64,000 nt of DNA from Rhizobium sp. 18055 (GTDB lineage: Bacteria; Pseudomonadota; Alphaproteobacteria; Rhizobiales; Rhizobiaceae): NCBI RefSeq assembly GCF_902706285.1, contig NZ_CACSKD010000011.1, forward strand, positions 62,001-126,000, given 5' to 3'. Position numbers and translations under genes: made by a program. Shown piece by piece: positions 18,990 to 28,814 of the stretch (position 1 is its first letter; each line of letters opens with the position of its first letter). Under the pieces are notes generated by a model. It was given only the letters and a program-made list of their open reading frames with translations, searched no databases and was not told the origin of the DNA.

Positions 18990-18993
18990 GCGG

Positions 18994-20418
18994 CTACTTC
19001 ACCGCCTGTTGTTCGGCTTCCAGTACGGCCGCCGCAATCGGCTTGCCGCGGTGTCCGGAGACCAGCTGTCCGGCGCTCTTGTCCATCCTGATGAACGGGA
19101 TCGTCGCCACGACGGTCAAGGCGGCGATGACGTAGAAGGCGACGTGGAAATCGGCCACCTGCAGCGGCTCGCCACGAATATAGATCGAGGTTTCCAGGAT
19201 CGCTCCTGCCACTGCAACGCCCAGCGCCAGGCTGATCTGCTGCATCACCGAGCTCATCGAGGTCGCCTGGCTGGCCTGCGCATCGTCGATATCGGCATAG
19301 GCAAGCGCATTGACGCCGGTGAAGAAGAACGAGCGCGAGAACCCGCCAACCAGAAGCACCATGATGATGACGAGATGCGGTGTCGCCGGTGTGAAAAACC
19401 CGGTGGTGACAGTCACCGCAGTCGTCACCGCGGCAGCCGTCAGCAGCGTCGTGCGGAAGCCGGCGGCCGCAAACACCCGCTTGGCAATGAACTTCGTGGT
19501 GATCGCGCCGATCGCGCCGGCGAAGGTGATGAGACCGGATTGAAACGGCGTCAGCCCGAAGCCGAGCTGCAGCATCAGCGGCGTCAGAAACGGCATGGCG
19601 CCGATGCACATGCGAAACAGCGTTCCACCGGTGGTGGAGGCCCGGAAGGTCGGGTTGCGGAACAGCTGGAGATTGAGGATCGGTGCCGGATGGTTTTTCG
19701 CGTGGCGAACATAAAGGGCGCCGCAGATCAGCCCGATCGCCGCTGCCGCGATGCCGATGATCGGCGGCAGCGCCGGCAGGCTGGCGACAGACAGGCCGAA
19801 CACCACACCGGCAGCAGCAAACGAGGTCAGCATGAAGCCGGTGACGTCAAGCTTCGGCGGCGCTGAAGCCTCGATATCCGGCAGGAAGATCGTTGCCAGC
19901 CACACGCCGATGATGCCGACCGGCACGTTGATCAGGAAGATCCAGTGCCAGGTAAAATAGGTGGTGATGAAGCCGCCGAGCGGCGGCCCGGCCAGGGGGC
20001 CGACCAGCGCCGGAATGGTCAGCAGCGCCATCGCCGAGACAAGATCGCTGCGCTTGGTGGTCCTCAGCAGCACCAGGCGCCCGACCGGCGTCATCATCGC
20101 TCCGCCGACACCCTGCAGGAAGCGGGCGCAGACGAATTCGATCAGCCCCGAAGAGGCAGCGCAGAAGATCGAGCCGATGACGAAGACGCAGATGGCGAGC
20201 CTGAAGATCCGCTTGGCGCCGAACCGGTCGGCCATCCAGCCACTGATCGGAATGAACACCGCCAGCGACACCATGTAGGAGGTCAGCGCCAGTTTCAGCG
20301 TGATCGGCCCGACATTGAGGTCGTTGGCAATCGCCGGCAGGGCGGTTGCGATGACGGTGGAATCCATGTTCTCCATGAAGAGCGCGACAGCCAGGATCAG
20401 GGGAACGATGCGGTTCAT
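18994..20418 (-). CDS. MFS multidrug efflux transporter (DHA2/EmrB-QacA type)
   Basis: 474 aa, inner-membrane proton-driven exporter with about 14 hydrophobic helices. The N-terminus FMENMDSTVIATALPAIA is the DHA2 motif D1 (E/D in helix 1). Further marks are the GWMADRFGAKRIF loop 2-3 (motif A) and the helix 5 GPLAGPPLGG (motif C, antiporter). No membrane-fusion partner is nearby, so it probably acts alone. It is divergent from the exported metallo-beta-lactamase-fold gene, with about 250 bp between. Confidence 0.9.
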   Translation of the reverse strand: MNRIVPLILAVALFMENMDSTVIATALPAIANDLNVGPITLKLALTSYMVSLAVFIPISGWMADRFGAKRIFRLAICVFVIGSIFCAASSGLIEFVCARFLQGVGGAMMTPVGRLVLLRTTKRSDLVSAMALLTIPALVGPLAGPPLGGFITTYFTWHWIFLINVPVGIIGVWLATIFLPDIEASAPPKLDVTGFMLTSFAAAGVVFGLSVASLPALPPIIGIAAAAIGLICGALYVRHAKNHPAPILNLQLFRNPTFRASTTGGTLFRMCIGAMPFLTPLMLQLGFGLTPFQSGLITFAGAIGAITTKFIAKRVFAAAGFRTTLLTAAAVTTAVTVTTGFFTPATPHLVIIMVLLVGGFSRSFFFTGVNALAYADIDDAQASQATSMSSVMQQISLALGVAVAGAILETSIYIRGEPLQVADFHVAFYVIAALTVVATIPFIRMDKSAGQLVSGHRGKPIAAAVLEAEQQAVK

Positions 20419-20670
20419 GCGCGAATGCCTCGGAGGTCTTGCAAAGGCTGTTTGGAAAGCCAGTGCTCTGTAGTCCTCGCGTCGATATATGCCAAGCCCC
20501 GGATAGGCGCGGCCGACACGAATGCATCACGTCTGCGTGAGGCGGATGGTTCAGGGATTTCAACGCTTGGAATTGACATATGTTTGTTCCGGTAGATGGC
20601 AATAGACAGCGATCTCAGTGACGACGGGGGTGTGCGGCTATGGCGCTGCACATGATTGGAAGGATGGAAC

Positions 20671-21663
20671 ATGGCGATGTCTATGGGGATGAACAGGCGC
20701 ACATTCGTAGCGGCAGGCGTTGGTCTGCTGGCGGCGCCGATGATTTTGAGAGAGACGGCCGTGATGGCCGCAACCGGAGATAACACAAAGATGGATGCGA
20801 CGACGCAGCCCCAGTTCAATCAGTTCAAGCTCGGCTCATACAAGTTCACCGTCATCAAGGACGGTGCCAGCGTGGCCGAAAAGCCCAATGAGACCTTCGG
20901 TACCAACCAGACGCCGGAGACCGTGCAGGCATTGCTGGCGAAGAACTTCCTGCCATCGGACAAGTTCGTCAACACTTACGCACCCTTCGTGGTCGATACC
21001 GGCTCCGAGGTCATTCTGGTCGATACCGGCTTCGGCGAAAATGGTCGCGCCAAAGGCAGCGGCCAACTCGCTGCCGGCCTGAAGGCTGCCGGCTACTCGG
21101 CTGACGACATCACCGTCGTCGCCCTTACCCATCTGCATGGCGACCACATCGGCGGCCTGATGGAAGGCGGCGCACCGGCCTTCAAGAACGCCCGCTACGT
21201 CGCCGGCAAGACCGAATACGACTTCTGGACCGACAAGGCCCGCGAAGGCTCGCCGGCCGAAGGCGGCCACAAGGCGGTTCTGGCCAATGTCGTACCGCTT
21301 GCCGAAAAGATGACCTTCATCGGCGAGGGCGACACGGTGGCATCAGGCATCACCGCAATGATGGCGACCGGCCACACCCCCGGCCACATGATCTTCAACA
21401 TCGAGTCCGATGGAAAACGCCTGATCGCCACCGGCGACACCGCCAACCATTATATCCTGTCGCTGCAGAACCCCACCTGGGAAGTCCGTTTCGACATGGA
21501 CAAGGCGCAGGCCGCCGCCACCCGCAAGAAGGTGTTCGACATGATCGCCGCCGACAAGGTCGCCTTCCTCGGCTACCACATGCCGTTCCCGGCCGTTGGT
21601 TTTGCCGAGGTTTACGAAAGCGGCTACCGCTTCGTGCCGAAGACCTATCAGTTCGACCTCTGA
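20671..21663 (+). CDS. Tat-exported MBL-fold metallo-hydrolase
   Basis: 330 aa with a twin-arginine signal (MNRRTFVAAGVGLLAAP) and probable cleavage after AATA-like residues, so periplasmic. The metallo-beta-lactamase core shows HLHGDH at 154-159 (zinc ligands H154, H156, D158, H159), a TGHTPGH motif later, and a GDTANH metal Asp. Resembles quorum-quenching or methyl parathion hydrolase-type MBL proteins, but substrate is not resolved. Start ATG 20671 has GGAAGGA upstream; the TTG at 20656 is less likely. A strong terminator follows. It is divergent from an efflux pump. Confidence 0.88.
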   Translation: MAMSMGMNRRTFVAAGVGLLAAPMILRETAVMAATGDNTKMDATTQPQFNQFKLGSYKFTVIKDGASVAEKPNETFGTNQTPETVQALLAKNFLPSDKFVNTYAPFVVDTGSEVILVDTGFGENGRAKGSGQLAAGLKAAGYSADDITVVALTHLHGDHIGGLMEGGAPAFKNARYVAGKTEYDFWTDKAREGSPAEGGHKAVLANVVPLAEKMTFIGEGDTVASGITAMMATGHTPGHMIFNIESDGKRLIATGDTANHYILSLQNPTWEVRFDMDKAQAAATRKKVFDMIAADKVAFLGYHMPFPAVGFAEVYESGYRFVPKTYQFDL

Positions 21664-21686
21664 TCCCGCTGCATGGCAGCCATACC

Positions 21687-21713
21687 AAGCCCGGCGGCGA
21701 CGCCGGGCTTTTT
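21687..21713 (+). terminator. Rho-independent terminator after the MBL gene
   Basis: A 10-bp stem AAGCCCGGCG / CGCCGGGCTT with a GCGA tetraloop followed by a short T-run, 24 bp after the stop of the MBL-fold gene. It separates this gene from guaB. Confidence 0.88.
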
Positions 21714-21839
21714 ACTATTCCCTTAACGCCATGGACGTGGTACCAGCCCTCGCCAACTTCCAAAGCAAACCTTGCACACCGCCGGTGCGGATATTTCCTT
21801 CCGGGTGAGGTAGCATTTTTCTTTCATGAGGAATTGGCC

Positions 21840-23324
21840 ATGGCTCGTATCATTGAAACGCCGACCGGTTTAGACGCTCTCACCTTCGACGACGTGCTGC
21901 TGCAGCCCGGTCATTCCGAGGTTCTGCCGGGTCAGACGAGCGTCGCAACGCGTATCGCCACCGATTTCGAACTCAACATCCCGATCATCTCGTCGGCCAT
22001 GGACACGGTCACCGAAAGCCGTCTGGCGATTGCCATGGCGCAGGCCGGCGGCCTCGGCGTCATCCACAAGAACCTCACACCGATCGAGCAAGCCGAACAG
22101 GTCCGCCAGGTCAAGAAGTTCGAAAGCGGCATGGTCGTCAACCCTGTTACCATCGGCCCCGACGAGACGCTGGCCGATGCGCTCGGCCTGATGAAGACCT
22201 ACAGCATCTCCGGCATTCCCGTCGTCGAGAAGTCTGGCCGCCTGGTCGGCATCCTCACCAACCGCGACGTCCGCTTCGCCTCCGATCCCAGCCAGAAGAT
22301 CCACGAGCTGATGACCCATCAGGGCCTCATCACCGTCAAGGAAAACGTCGATCAGCAGGAAGCCAAGCGCCTGCTGCACACCAACCGCATCGAAAAGCTG
22401 CTGGTGGTCGATAGCGAAGGTCGTTGCGTCGGCCTGATCACCGTCAAGGATATCGAAAAGTCGCAGCTCAACCCGAATGCCTCCAAGGACCTGCAGGGTC
22501 GCCTGCGCGCCGCTGCCGCCATCGGCGTCGGTGAAGATGGGTTCGAGCGCGCCGAGCGCCTGATTGAGGCCGGTGTCGATCTCCTCGTCGTCGATACCGC
22601 CCACGGCCACTCGGCCCGCGTTCTCGAAGCCGTCGCCCGCGTCAAGAAGCTCTCCAACTCGGTGCGCATCATGGCCGGCAACGTCGCCACCGGTGATGGC
22701 ACCCGCGCGCTGATCGATGCCGGCGCTGACGCCGTCAAGGTCGGCATCGGCCCGGGCTCGATCTGCACCACCCGCATCGTCGCAGGCGTCGGCGTTCCGC
22801 AGCTCGCCGCCATCATGTCGGCGGTGGAAGCTGCGCAGGCGCAGAACATTCCCGTCATCGCCGACGGCGGCATCAAGTTCTCAGGCGACGTCGCCAAGGC
22901 GATTGCATCAGGCGCTTCCGCCGTGATGATCGGCTCGCTGCTGGCCGGCACCGACGAAAGCCCGGGCGAAGTCTACCTCTACCAGGGCCGCTCCTTCAAA
23001 GCCTATCGCGGCATGGGTTCCGTCGGCGCCATGGCCCGCGGTTCGGCAGACCGCTACTTCCAGGCCGAAGTGCGCGACACGCTGAAGCTGGTTCCGGAAG
23101 GCATCGAAGGCCAGGTTCCCTACAAGGGCCCGGTCTCCGGCGTGCTCCACCAGCTCGCCGGCGGCCTCAAGGCTGCCATGGGCTATGTCGGCGGCAAGGA
23201 TCTCAAGGAGTTCCAGGAACGCGCCACCTTCGTGCGCATCTCCGGCGCCGGCCTGCGCGAAAGCCACCCGCATGACGTGACGATCACCCGCGAGAGCCCG
23301 AACTACCCGGGCTCCGGCGCCTGA
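21840..23324 (+). CDS. guaB: Inosine-5'-monophosphate dehydrogenase
   Basis: The rate-limiting step of GMP synthesis: IMP + NAD+ to XMP + NADH, in the cytoplasm as a tetramer. 494 aa with the (beta/alpha)8 core interrupted by two CBS domains (about 95-215). Active-site loop GIGPGSICTTRIV contains the catalytic Cys; SSAMDTVTE and the ARGSADRYFQ flap are present. ATG 21840 with GAGG 8 nt upstream is preferred over TTG 21834. Its stop overlaps the start of the next gene by one base (TGATG). Confidence 0.97.
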   Translation: MARIIETPTGLDALTFDDVLLQPGHSEVLPGQTSVATRIATDFELNIPIISSAMDTVTESRLAIAMAQAGGLGVIHKNLTPIEQAEQVRQVKKFESGMVVNPVTIGPDETLADALGLMKTYSISGIPVVEKSGRLVGILTNRDVRFASDPSQKIHELMTHQGLITVKENVDQQEAKRLLHTNRIEKLLVVDSEGRCVGLITVKDIEKSQLNPNASKDLQGRLRAAAAIGVGEDGFERAERLIEAGVDLLVVDTAHGHSARVLEAVARVKKLSNSVRIMAGNVATGDGTRALIDAGADAVKVGIGPGSICTTRIVAGVGVPQLAAIMSAVEAAQAQNIPVIADGGIKFSGDVAKAIASGASAVMIGSLLAGTDESPGEVYLYQGRSFKAYRGMGSVGAMARGSADRYFQAEVRDTLKLVPEGIEGQVPYKGPVSGVLHQLAGGLKAAMGYVGGKDLKEFQERATFVRISGAGLRESHPHDVTITRESPNYPGSGA

Positions 23325-23890
23325 TGATCAACGCGAGCAGCCGTATCCCTGCCTGGGGCATCGCGCTGCTCGCGGCCATTTGCCTCGGCGTCTTCATCTG
23401 GATGCTCACCGGCTACGTCCTGCCGTTCAAGGACATGACCCATGCGGCCATGCTGGAGGCCCGGCTGAGCCGCTATGGCGCCACCGAAATCGATGCCATG
23501 CGCGGTCTGCTGGAGCGAAAGCCCGAGGCCCGCGACCTGCTTCTCGCCATGCATCGCGGCCCCGACCTGATCCTGCCGGCGGCGCTGACGGCACTGCTGC
23601 TGTCGATCCTGATCAGGCTTCAGCCCGGCGGCCACTATTTCAATCGCCCGATGCATCCGGCGATGATCGCCGCGATTTACGCGCTGCCCTTCGTCTATGG
23701 CTTTTCCGACTATGCCGAAAACATCCTGACCACCAATCTCTTCGGCGGCGGCGCCGAATGGATGTTCGCGCAAGCCATCCTGCCCTGGGCATCGAGCCTG
23801 AAATTCGCCAGCCTGAGCGTCTGCATCATCGTCATCCTGCGCTTCCTCGCCTACCGCTTCGCACCGCCCGTCGATCACGCCGAGCCGTAA
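23324..23890 (+). CDS. Small integral membrane protein cotranslated with guaB
   Basis: 188 aa with about four hydrophobic segments (near 10-30, 84-98, 108-126, 145-178). I do not recognise a named family. The start codon shares a base with the guaB stop (TGATG), so it depends on guaB translation. No catalytic motif is visible. It is convergent with the LysR gene, with a 3-bp gap. Function unknown; the coupling may be positional only. Confidence 0.75.
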   Translation: MINASSRIPAWGIALLAAICLGVFIWMLTGYVLPFKDMTHAAMLEARLSRYGATEIDAMRGLLERKPEARDLLLAMHRGPDLILPAALTALLLSILIRLQPGGHYFNRPMHPAMIAAIYALPFVYGFSDYAENILTTNLFGGGAEWMFAQAILPWASSLKFASLSVCIIVILRFLAYRFAPPVDHAEP

Positions 23891-23893
23891 GCG

Positions 23894-24808
23894 TCACTGA
23901 TGCCAGCGCCACGGCGCGTTCGACAGTCTTGCTGCCATGAACTCCGCCAGCACCTCGACCTTCACAGGCCGTGTCCGTGCCGAGGGCGTCACGAAGTAGA
24001 GCGCGCCCTGCGGCAGCGTCCAGTCCGTCAGGATCGCCTTCAACCGCCCGTCGGCCAGATATTCGCTGGCCATGAACTCGGGCAGTTCGCAAATCCCGAG
24101 CCCGCTCAGCACCATCGGGATCAAGGCCTCCGAGTTGGTCACCCGGAGCGGCCCGCTCGGCGTCACCACTTCCTCGTCGCCGTCCTTGTTGGTCAGGCGC
24201 CAGACATCCTGCCGCGGCCGGTAGGCATAGCCGAGGCAATGATGCGCCGGCAGGTCGCGCGGATGCTGCGGCGTGCCGTGCGTCTCCAGATAATCGGGCG
24301 AGGCCAGGATGAACCGCGAGACCGGCATCAGCCGCCGCGCCACCAGCGACGAATCCGGCAGCACCGCAATGCGCAGCGCCGCATCGAAACCATCGGCGAC
24401 AAGATCGACGCTCGCATCGCTCATATGCAGGTCGATGCTGATGTCGGGATAGAGCCTGAAGAAGTCGGGCAAAATCGGCGCAATCCAGTGCACCCCGAAT
24501 GTCATCGGCGCCGCCAGCCGGATCAATCCGCGCGGGCGGCTGGAAAGCTCGCGCGCCGCATTCTCGATCTCCTCGGCATCGCAATAGATCTGCGAGGCGC
24601 GATCGGCGAGTTTCAGGCCGAATTCCGTCAGCGCCAGTTGCCGCGATGTCCGGTTGAACAGCCGTGCCCCGAACCGCTGCTCCAGCCGCGCCACGCCGCG
24701 CGACACGGTAGGCACGGAAACGCCAAGCGCCTTTGCCGCGCGCGCAAAGGATCGCTCCTCCGCCACCTTGGCAAACATCGCCAGTCCTTCGAAATCGGGC
24801 AGCTTCAT
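23894..24808 (-). CDS. LysR-family transcriptional regulator
   Basis: 304 aa. N-terminal winged helix (MKLPDFEGLAMFAKVAEERS and FARAAKALGVSVPTVSRGVA) followed by an effector-binding domain with the DLHMSDASVDLVADGFDAAL motif typical of the AaeR/YhjC-like subgroup. Start ATG 24808; the frame extends to 24919 but the extra N-terminus is not family-like. It diverges from an SDR oxidoreductase gene with about 98 bp between, the usual arrangement in which the regulator controls its neighbour. The effector is unknown. Confidence 0.9.
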   Translation of the reverse strand: MKLPDFEGLAMFAKVAEERSFARAAKALGVSVPTVSRGVARLEQRFGARLFNRTSRQLALTEFGLKLADRASQIYCDAEEIENAARELSSRPRGLIRLAAPMTFGVHWIAPILPDFFRLYPDISIDLHMSDASVDLVADGFDAALRIAVLPDSSLVARRLMPVSRFILASPDYLETHGTPQHPRDLPAHHCLGYAYRPRQDVWRLTNKDGDEEVVTPSGPLRVTNSEALIPMVLSGLGICELPEFMASEYLADGRLKAILTDWTLPQGALYFVTPSARTRPVKVEVLAEFMAARLSNAPWRWHQ

Positions 24809-24906
24809 TGTTTCATTTCTGCAATAATGGTTTTCATTTCTTTCTATTCCGAAACGATCTTGCCGTCCATATCTCCTGTCCAGTCGAACAACAGGAGACG
24901 ACTGAT

Positions 24907-25680
24907 ATGACCGACACACAGAATTCCAGCCAGAGACTGGGCGGCAAGGTCGCCGTCATTACCGGCGGCACCACAGGCATCGGCCTTGCCACCGCCAAGC
25001 GTTTCGCGGCCGAAGGCGCCAGGGTGTTCATCACCGGCCGCCGCCCTGAAGCCCTCAACAGCGCGATTGCCGAGATCGGCCACGGTGCCTCGGGCATTCA
25101 GGCGGACTCGGCCAACCTCGCCGATCTCGACCGCCTGTTTGCCAGGGTGAAGGCCGATGCCGGCCGCATCGACGTGCTGTTTGCCAATGCCGGCGGTGGT
25201 TCGATGCTGCCATTGGGCGCCATCACCGAGGAGCAGTTCGACGACACCTTCAACCGCAATGTCAGGGGCGTGCTGTTCACCGTGCAGAAGGCCCTGCCGC
25301 TGCTCGGCAAGGGCGCGTCCGTCATCCTCACCGGCTCGACCACGAGTTCGACAGGCACGGCCGCATTCAGCGTCTACAGTGCGTCCAAGGCTGCCGTGCG
25401 CAATTTCGCCCGCAGCTGGATCTTGGATCTGAAGGAGCGCGGCATCCGCATCAACACGTTGAGCCCCGGCCCGACGGAAACCCCCGGCCTGGTCGAACTG
25501 GCCGGCGACGACAAGGCGCAACAGCAGGGACTGCTGGATTACATGGCCAGCCTCGTACCGCTTGGCCGCGTCGGCCATGTCGACGAGATCGCCAACGCCG
25601 CCCTGTTCCTGGCGTCGGATGAATCGAGCTTCGTCACCGGCATCGAGCTGTTCGCCGATGGCGGTCAGGCCCAGGTCTGA
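24907..25680 (+). CDS. SDR family oxidoreductase
   Basis: 257 aa classical short-chain dehydrogenase: cofactor loop TGGTTGIGLA (about 19-28), the NAG loop FANAGGG, catalytic Ser in ILTGSTTSS, and YSASK (Tyr and Lys). Arg residues after the glycine motif (GRRPEA) favour NADP(H). Start ATG 24907, with GGAGACG about 9 nt upstream. Divergent from the LysR regulator, which probably controls it. The substrate is unknown. Confidence 0.92.
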   Translation: MTDTQNSSQRLGGKVAVITGGTTGIGLATAKRFAAEGARVFITGRRPEALNSAIAEIGHGASGIQADSANLADLDRLFARVKADAGRIDVLFANAGGGSMLPLGAITEEQFDDTFNRNVRGVLFTVQKALPLLGKGASVILTGSTTSSTGTAAFSVYSASKAAVRNFARSWILDLKERGIRINTLSPGPTETPGLVELAGDDKAQQQGLLDYMASLVPLGRVGHVDEIANAALFLASDESSFVTGIELFADGGQAQV

Positions 25681-25799
25681 AACGCTTCCGAGACGAGCCT
25701 CCCCGCCGCGCCATCCGCGGCGGGCATTGGACTGGAAAGCCCGGTTCGTTTCCTCTAAAGCTCTGACATCAAAGCAGAAGCAGCATGGGAGAAGACCAT

Positions 25800-26231
25800 A
25801 TGACCGGAATGACAGGCTACGAGATGTTCTGGCCCATCATCGCCCATGTGGCGCTGGTCTATGTGCTCTACGCGGTGCTTGGTTTGCGACGCGACAAGAT
25901 GGTCAAATCAGGCAAGGTCCGCGTTTCCGATTACCGCGAAAACCGCAGCGAGCCGCCCGAAAGCCTGTTCGTCAAGAACAGCATCGCCAACCAGTACGAG
26001 TTGCCGATGCTGTTCTACGCCTGCTGCATTCTTCTCTATATGACCGAAGCCGACAATCTGATCGCGCTGGTTCTCGCCTGGGTCTTCGTGGCGCTGCGCT
26101 ATGCGCACGCCTTCATTCACGTCACCAGCAATCGGATCCGTTATCGCAGCCCGCTGTTCGCCGCCGGCTATGTCGTGCTCGGCGCCATGTGGGTCTGGCT
26201 GGCGGTCTGGATGATGTTCCCCAACGGCTGA
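25800..26231 (+). CDS. MAPEG family membrane protein
   Basis: 143 aa with four predicted helices and the MAPEG (membrane-associated proteins in eicosanoid and glutathione metabolism) pattern: an N-proximal helix, then NSIANQYELPMLFYACC, ALRYAHAFIHVTSNRIRYRSPLF and a last helix. Bacterial members are mostly uncharacterised; some have glutathione transferase activity. ATG 25800 has GGAGAA 6 nt upstream; ATG 25785 is the alternative. Convergent with oxyR. Confidence 0.86.
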   Translation: MTGMTGYEMFWPIIAHVALVYVLYAVLGLRRDKMVKSGKVRVSDYRENRSEPPESLFVKNSIANQYELPMLFYACCILLYMTEADNLIALVLAWVFVALRYAHAFIHVTSNRIRYRSPLFAAGYVVLGAMWVWLAVWMMFPNG

Positions 26232-26240
26232 TCGGTCTGC

Positions 26241-27146
26241 TCACGCGGCCTTGTCGTATGGGGCAGGGGCGACCGCGATGATCGCCTCGGCCAGTGCCTC
26301 CATCTCCTTGCCGCGGTGATTGCTGCGCCGCCAGACAAGCCCGATCTCGCGCGATGGCTGCGGATCGGCAAACGGCACGATGCGGATCGAGTTGCGGCTG
26401 GTCTCAGTGGCGATCGCCATCTCCGGGATCAGCGTCATCCCCATGTCGTGCGACACCATCTGCAAAAGCGTCGCCATCGACGTCGCGCCGAAATTGATCA
26501 GGCTGCGCTTGTTGGTGCTGCACACCGCCAGCGCCTGATCGCGCAGGCAGTGTCCTTCCTCAAGCAAAAGCAACCGATCGACATTCACCTCATGCTCGGT
26601 CAGCGGCGACATCAGCACGTCATCGCCATTCTCGGCCACTGCCATGAAGAAGCGGTCGGCAAACAGCGGCCGTGTCTGGATGCCGTCGATCTCGAGCGGA
26701 AGCGCTGCGATCACCGCATCGAGCTTGCCGGTCGAAAGATCGGCCATCAGCCGGTCGGTCACCGCCTCGCGCAGTTCCACCTCGACATCGGGATAGGTGC
26801 GGCGCAGGTGCGGAATGAACTGCGGCACCAGATAGGGCGCTACCGTCGGGATGATGCCGATGCGGATCAGCCCCTCCAGCGTGCCGCCGCCCTTGCGCGC
26901 CGTCTGCTCCAGCACATCGACCTGATGCAGGATCAGCCGGACGTGATGCAGAACCTCTTCGCCCTTCGGCGTTAGAATGGTATTCTGCCGCGTCCGCTCC
27001 ACCAGCTTGGCGCCCAAATACTCTTCCATGTCCATGATCTGGGCGGAAAGCGCCGGCTGACTGATATGCACCAGTTCCGCCGCCCGGCCAAAGTGCCGGG
27101 TCGTCGCCAGAGCATCGAAATAGCGCATTTGTCTGAGCGTGAGCAT
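26241..27146 (-). CDS. oxyR: OxyR-like peroxide-sensing LysR regulator
   Basis: 301 aa. LysR helix-turn-helix MLTLRQMRYFDALATTRHFG, then RAAELVHISQPALSAQIMDM. The effector domain contains the OxyR redox pair context: C in LLLLEEGHCLRDQAL (about residue 200) and a second Cys in ALAVCSTN (about 208), matching the C199/C208 disulfide of E. coli OxyR. It diverges from the catalase gene with a 122-bp shared promoter, the classic oxyR-katA pair. It should activate katA on peroxide exposure. Confidence 0.93.
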   Translation of the reverse strand: MLTLRQMRYFDALATTRHFGRAAELVHISQPALSAQIMDMEEYLGAKLVERTRQNTILTPKGEEVLHHVRLILHQVDVLEQTARKGGGTLEGLIRIGIIPTVAPYLVPQFIPHLRRTYPDVEVELREAVTDRLMADLSTGKLDAVIAALPLEIDGIQTRPLFADRFFMAVAENGDDVLMSPLTEHEVNVDRLLLLEEGHCLRDQALAVCSTNKRSLINFGATSMATLLQMVSHDMGMTLIPEMAIATETSRNSIRIVPFADPQPSREIGLVWRRSNHRGKEMEALAEAIIAVAPAPYDKAA

Positions 27147-27156
27147 GATAGGTTTT

Positions 27157-27188
27157 TCCGATCGAATTATACAATAAATACGATTGGA
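27157..27188. promoter_or_regulatory. Inverted repeat in the oxyR-katA intergenic region
   Basis: TCCGATCG and CGATTGGA (one mismatch) flank a 16-bp AT-rich centre (AATTATACAATAAATA), an interrupted palindrome of LysR-operator type. It lies just upstream of the oxyR start and about 80 bp from katA. A reasonable OxyR binding site by position; the exact match to rhizobial OxyR sites was not verified. Confidence 0.5.
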
Positions 27189-27268
27189 AATTATGAAAGG
27201 TCAATGGGACAACAACCGGGTCGGAAGCAAAACAGGCTTCGCAGACCCAATTCAACGAGGAGGATTTC

Positions 27269-28765
27269 ATGTCAGATCGCCCGACCATGACGACGACAGC
27301 TGGCTCGCCGGTTCCCGATAATCAGAATTCCATTACCGCAGGCCCGCGCGGCGGCGTCATGCTGCAGGACTACCAGCTGCTCGAAAAGCTTGCCCATCAG
27401 AACCGCGAGCGCATTCCGGAGCGCGTCGTCCACGCCAAGGGCTGGGGTGCATTCGGCACACTGACCATCACTGGCGATATCTCCAAGTATACCAAGGCAA
27501 GCTGTCTCCAGAAGGGCGCAGTCACGCCCATGCTCGCCCGCTTCTCCACCGTTGCCGGTGAGATGGGCGCCGCCGACGCCGAGCGCGACGTGCGCGGCTT
27601 CGCGTTGAAGTTCTACACCGAAGAAGGCAACTGGGATCTGGTCGGCAACAACACCCCGGTGTTCTTCGTCCGCGATCCGCTGAAATTCCCCGATTTCATC
27701 CACACCCAGAAGCGCCATCCGAAGACCAATCTGCGTTCGGCAACGGCGATGTGGGATTTCTGGTCGCTGTCGCCGGAAAGCCTGCATCAGGTCACCATCC
27801 TGATGTCGGACCGCGGCCTGCCGATCGACCCGATGCACATGAACGGCTACGGCTCGCACACCTACTCGTTCTGGACCGATGCCGGCGAGCGCTACTGGGT
27901 GAAATTCCACTTCAAGACCCAGCAGGGCCACAAGCACTACACCAATGCCGAAGGTGAAAACCTGATCGGCAAGACCCGCGAGAGCTATCAGGAAGCCTTG
28001 TTCGGCGGCATCGACAAGGGCGTCTTCCCGCGCTGGAACGTCCAGGTCCAGATCATGACCGAGGCCCAGGCGGAGCAGACCTCCTACAACCCGTTCGACC
28101 TGACCAAGGTCTGGCCGCACAGCGAATTCCCGCCGATCGATATCGGTGTGATGGAGCTGAACCGCAACGCCGAGAACTACTTCGCCGAAATCGAGCAGGC
28201 CGCCTTCTCGCCGTCGAACATCGTCCCCGGCATCGGCCATTCGCCCGACAAAATGCTGCAGGCGCGTGTGTTCTCCTATGCCGACGCGCACCGCTACCGT
28301 CTCGGCACGCACTATGAAAACATCCCGGTCAACCAGCCGAAATGCCCGGTTCATCACTATCATCGCGATGGCCAGATGAACACCTATGGCGGCATCCGCA
28401 CCGGCAACCCGGATGCCTACTACGAGCCCAACACCGTTGGTGGTAGCCCGTTCGAGGACAAGTCGGCGATGGAGCCGCCGCTGAAGGTCGAGGGTGATGT
28501 CGCCCGCTACAATCACCGTGACGGCAACGACGACTACGGCCAGGTGACAGCGCTGTTCAATCTGTTCGATACCGAGCAGAAGGCCCGCCTGTTCTCCAAC
28601 ATCGCCGCCGCCATGGGTGGTGTTCCCGGCGCCATCGTCGAGCGCCAGCTGGCTCATTTCAAGCTGGTCCACCCGGATTATGAAGCAGGTGTCCGCGCAG
28701 CCCTCGAAAAGCAGCACGGCTACAAGGTCGACACGATCAGCGCCCAGCCAGCCGCTGCAGAGTAA
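27269..28765 (+). CDS. katA: Catalase, small-subunit clade
   Basis: Haem catalase decomposing H2O2 to water and oxygen. 498 aa, the small-subunit size. Active-site His55 lies in RVVHAKGWGAFG, Asn128 in GNNTPVFFVRDP, and the proximal haem ligand Tyr337 in RVFSYADAHR (Arg333 four residues before). N-terminal tail MSDRPTMTTTAGSPVPDNQN is short and lacks a signal peptide, so cytoplasmic. Start ATG 27269 has a strong GAGGAGG upstream. Divergent from oxyR. Confidence 0.96.
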   Translation: MSDRPTMTTTAGSPVPDNQNSITAGPRGGVMLQDYQLLEKLAHQNRERIPERVVHAKGWGAFGTLTITGDISKYTKASCLQKGAVTPMLARFSTVAGEMGAADAERDVRGFALKFYTEEGNWDLVGNNTPVFFVRDPLKFPDFIHTQKRHPKTNLRSATAMWDFWSLSPESLHQVTILMSDRGLPIDPMHMNGYGSHTYSFWTDAGERYWVKFHFKTQQGHKHYTNAEGENLIGKTRESYQEALFGGIDKGVFPRWNVQVQIMTEAQAEQTSYNPFDLTKVWPHSEFPPIDIGVMELNRNAENYFAEIEQAAFSPSNIVPGIGHSPDKMLQARVFSYADAHRYRLGTHYENIPVNQPKCPVHHYHRDGQMNTYGGIRTGNPDAYYEPNTVGGSPFEDKSAMEPPLKVEGDVARYNHRDGNDDYGQVTALFNLFDTEQKARLFSNIAAAMGGVPGAIVERQLAHFKLVHPDYEAGVRAALEKQHGYKVDTISAQPAAAE

Positions 28766-28783
28766 ATTTACCCTCTGAAACCG

Positions 28784-28814
28784 ACCAAATCGGGGTGCAT
28801 CGCCCCGGTTTGGT
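28784..28814 (+). terminator. Probable katA terminator
   Basis: ACCAAATCGGGG and CCCCGGTTTGGT form a 12-bp stem with one G-T pair and a 7-nt loop, followed by GAGGTTTTGG. The T-run is short and offset, so efficiency may be moderate. Confidence 0.55.
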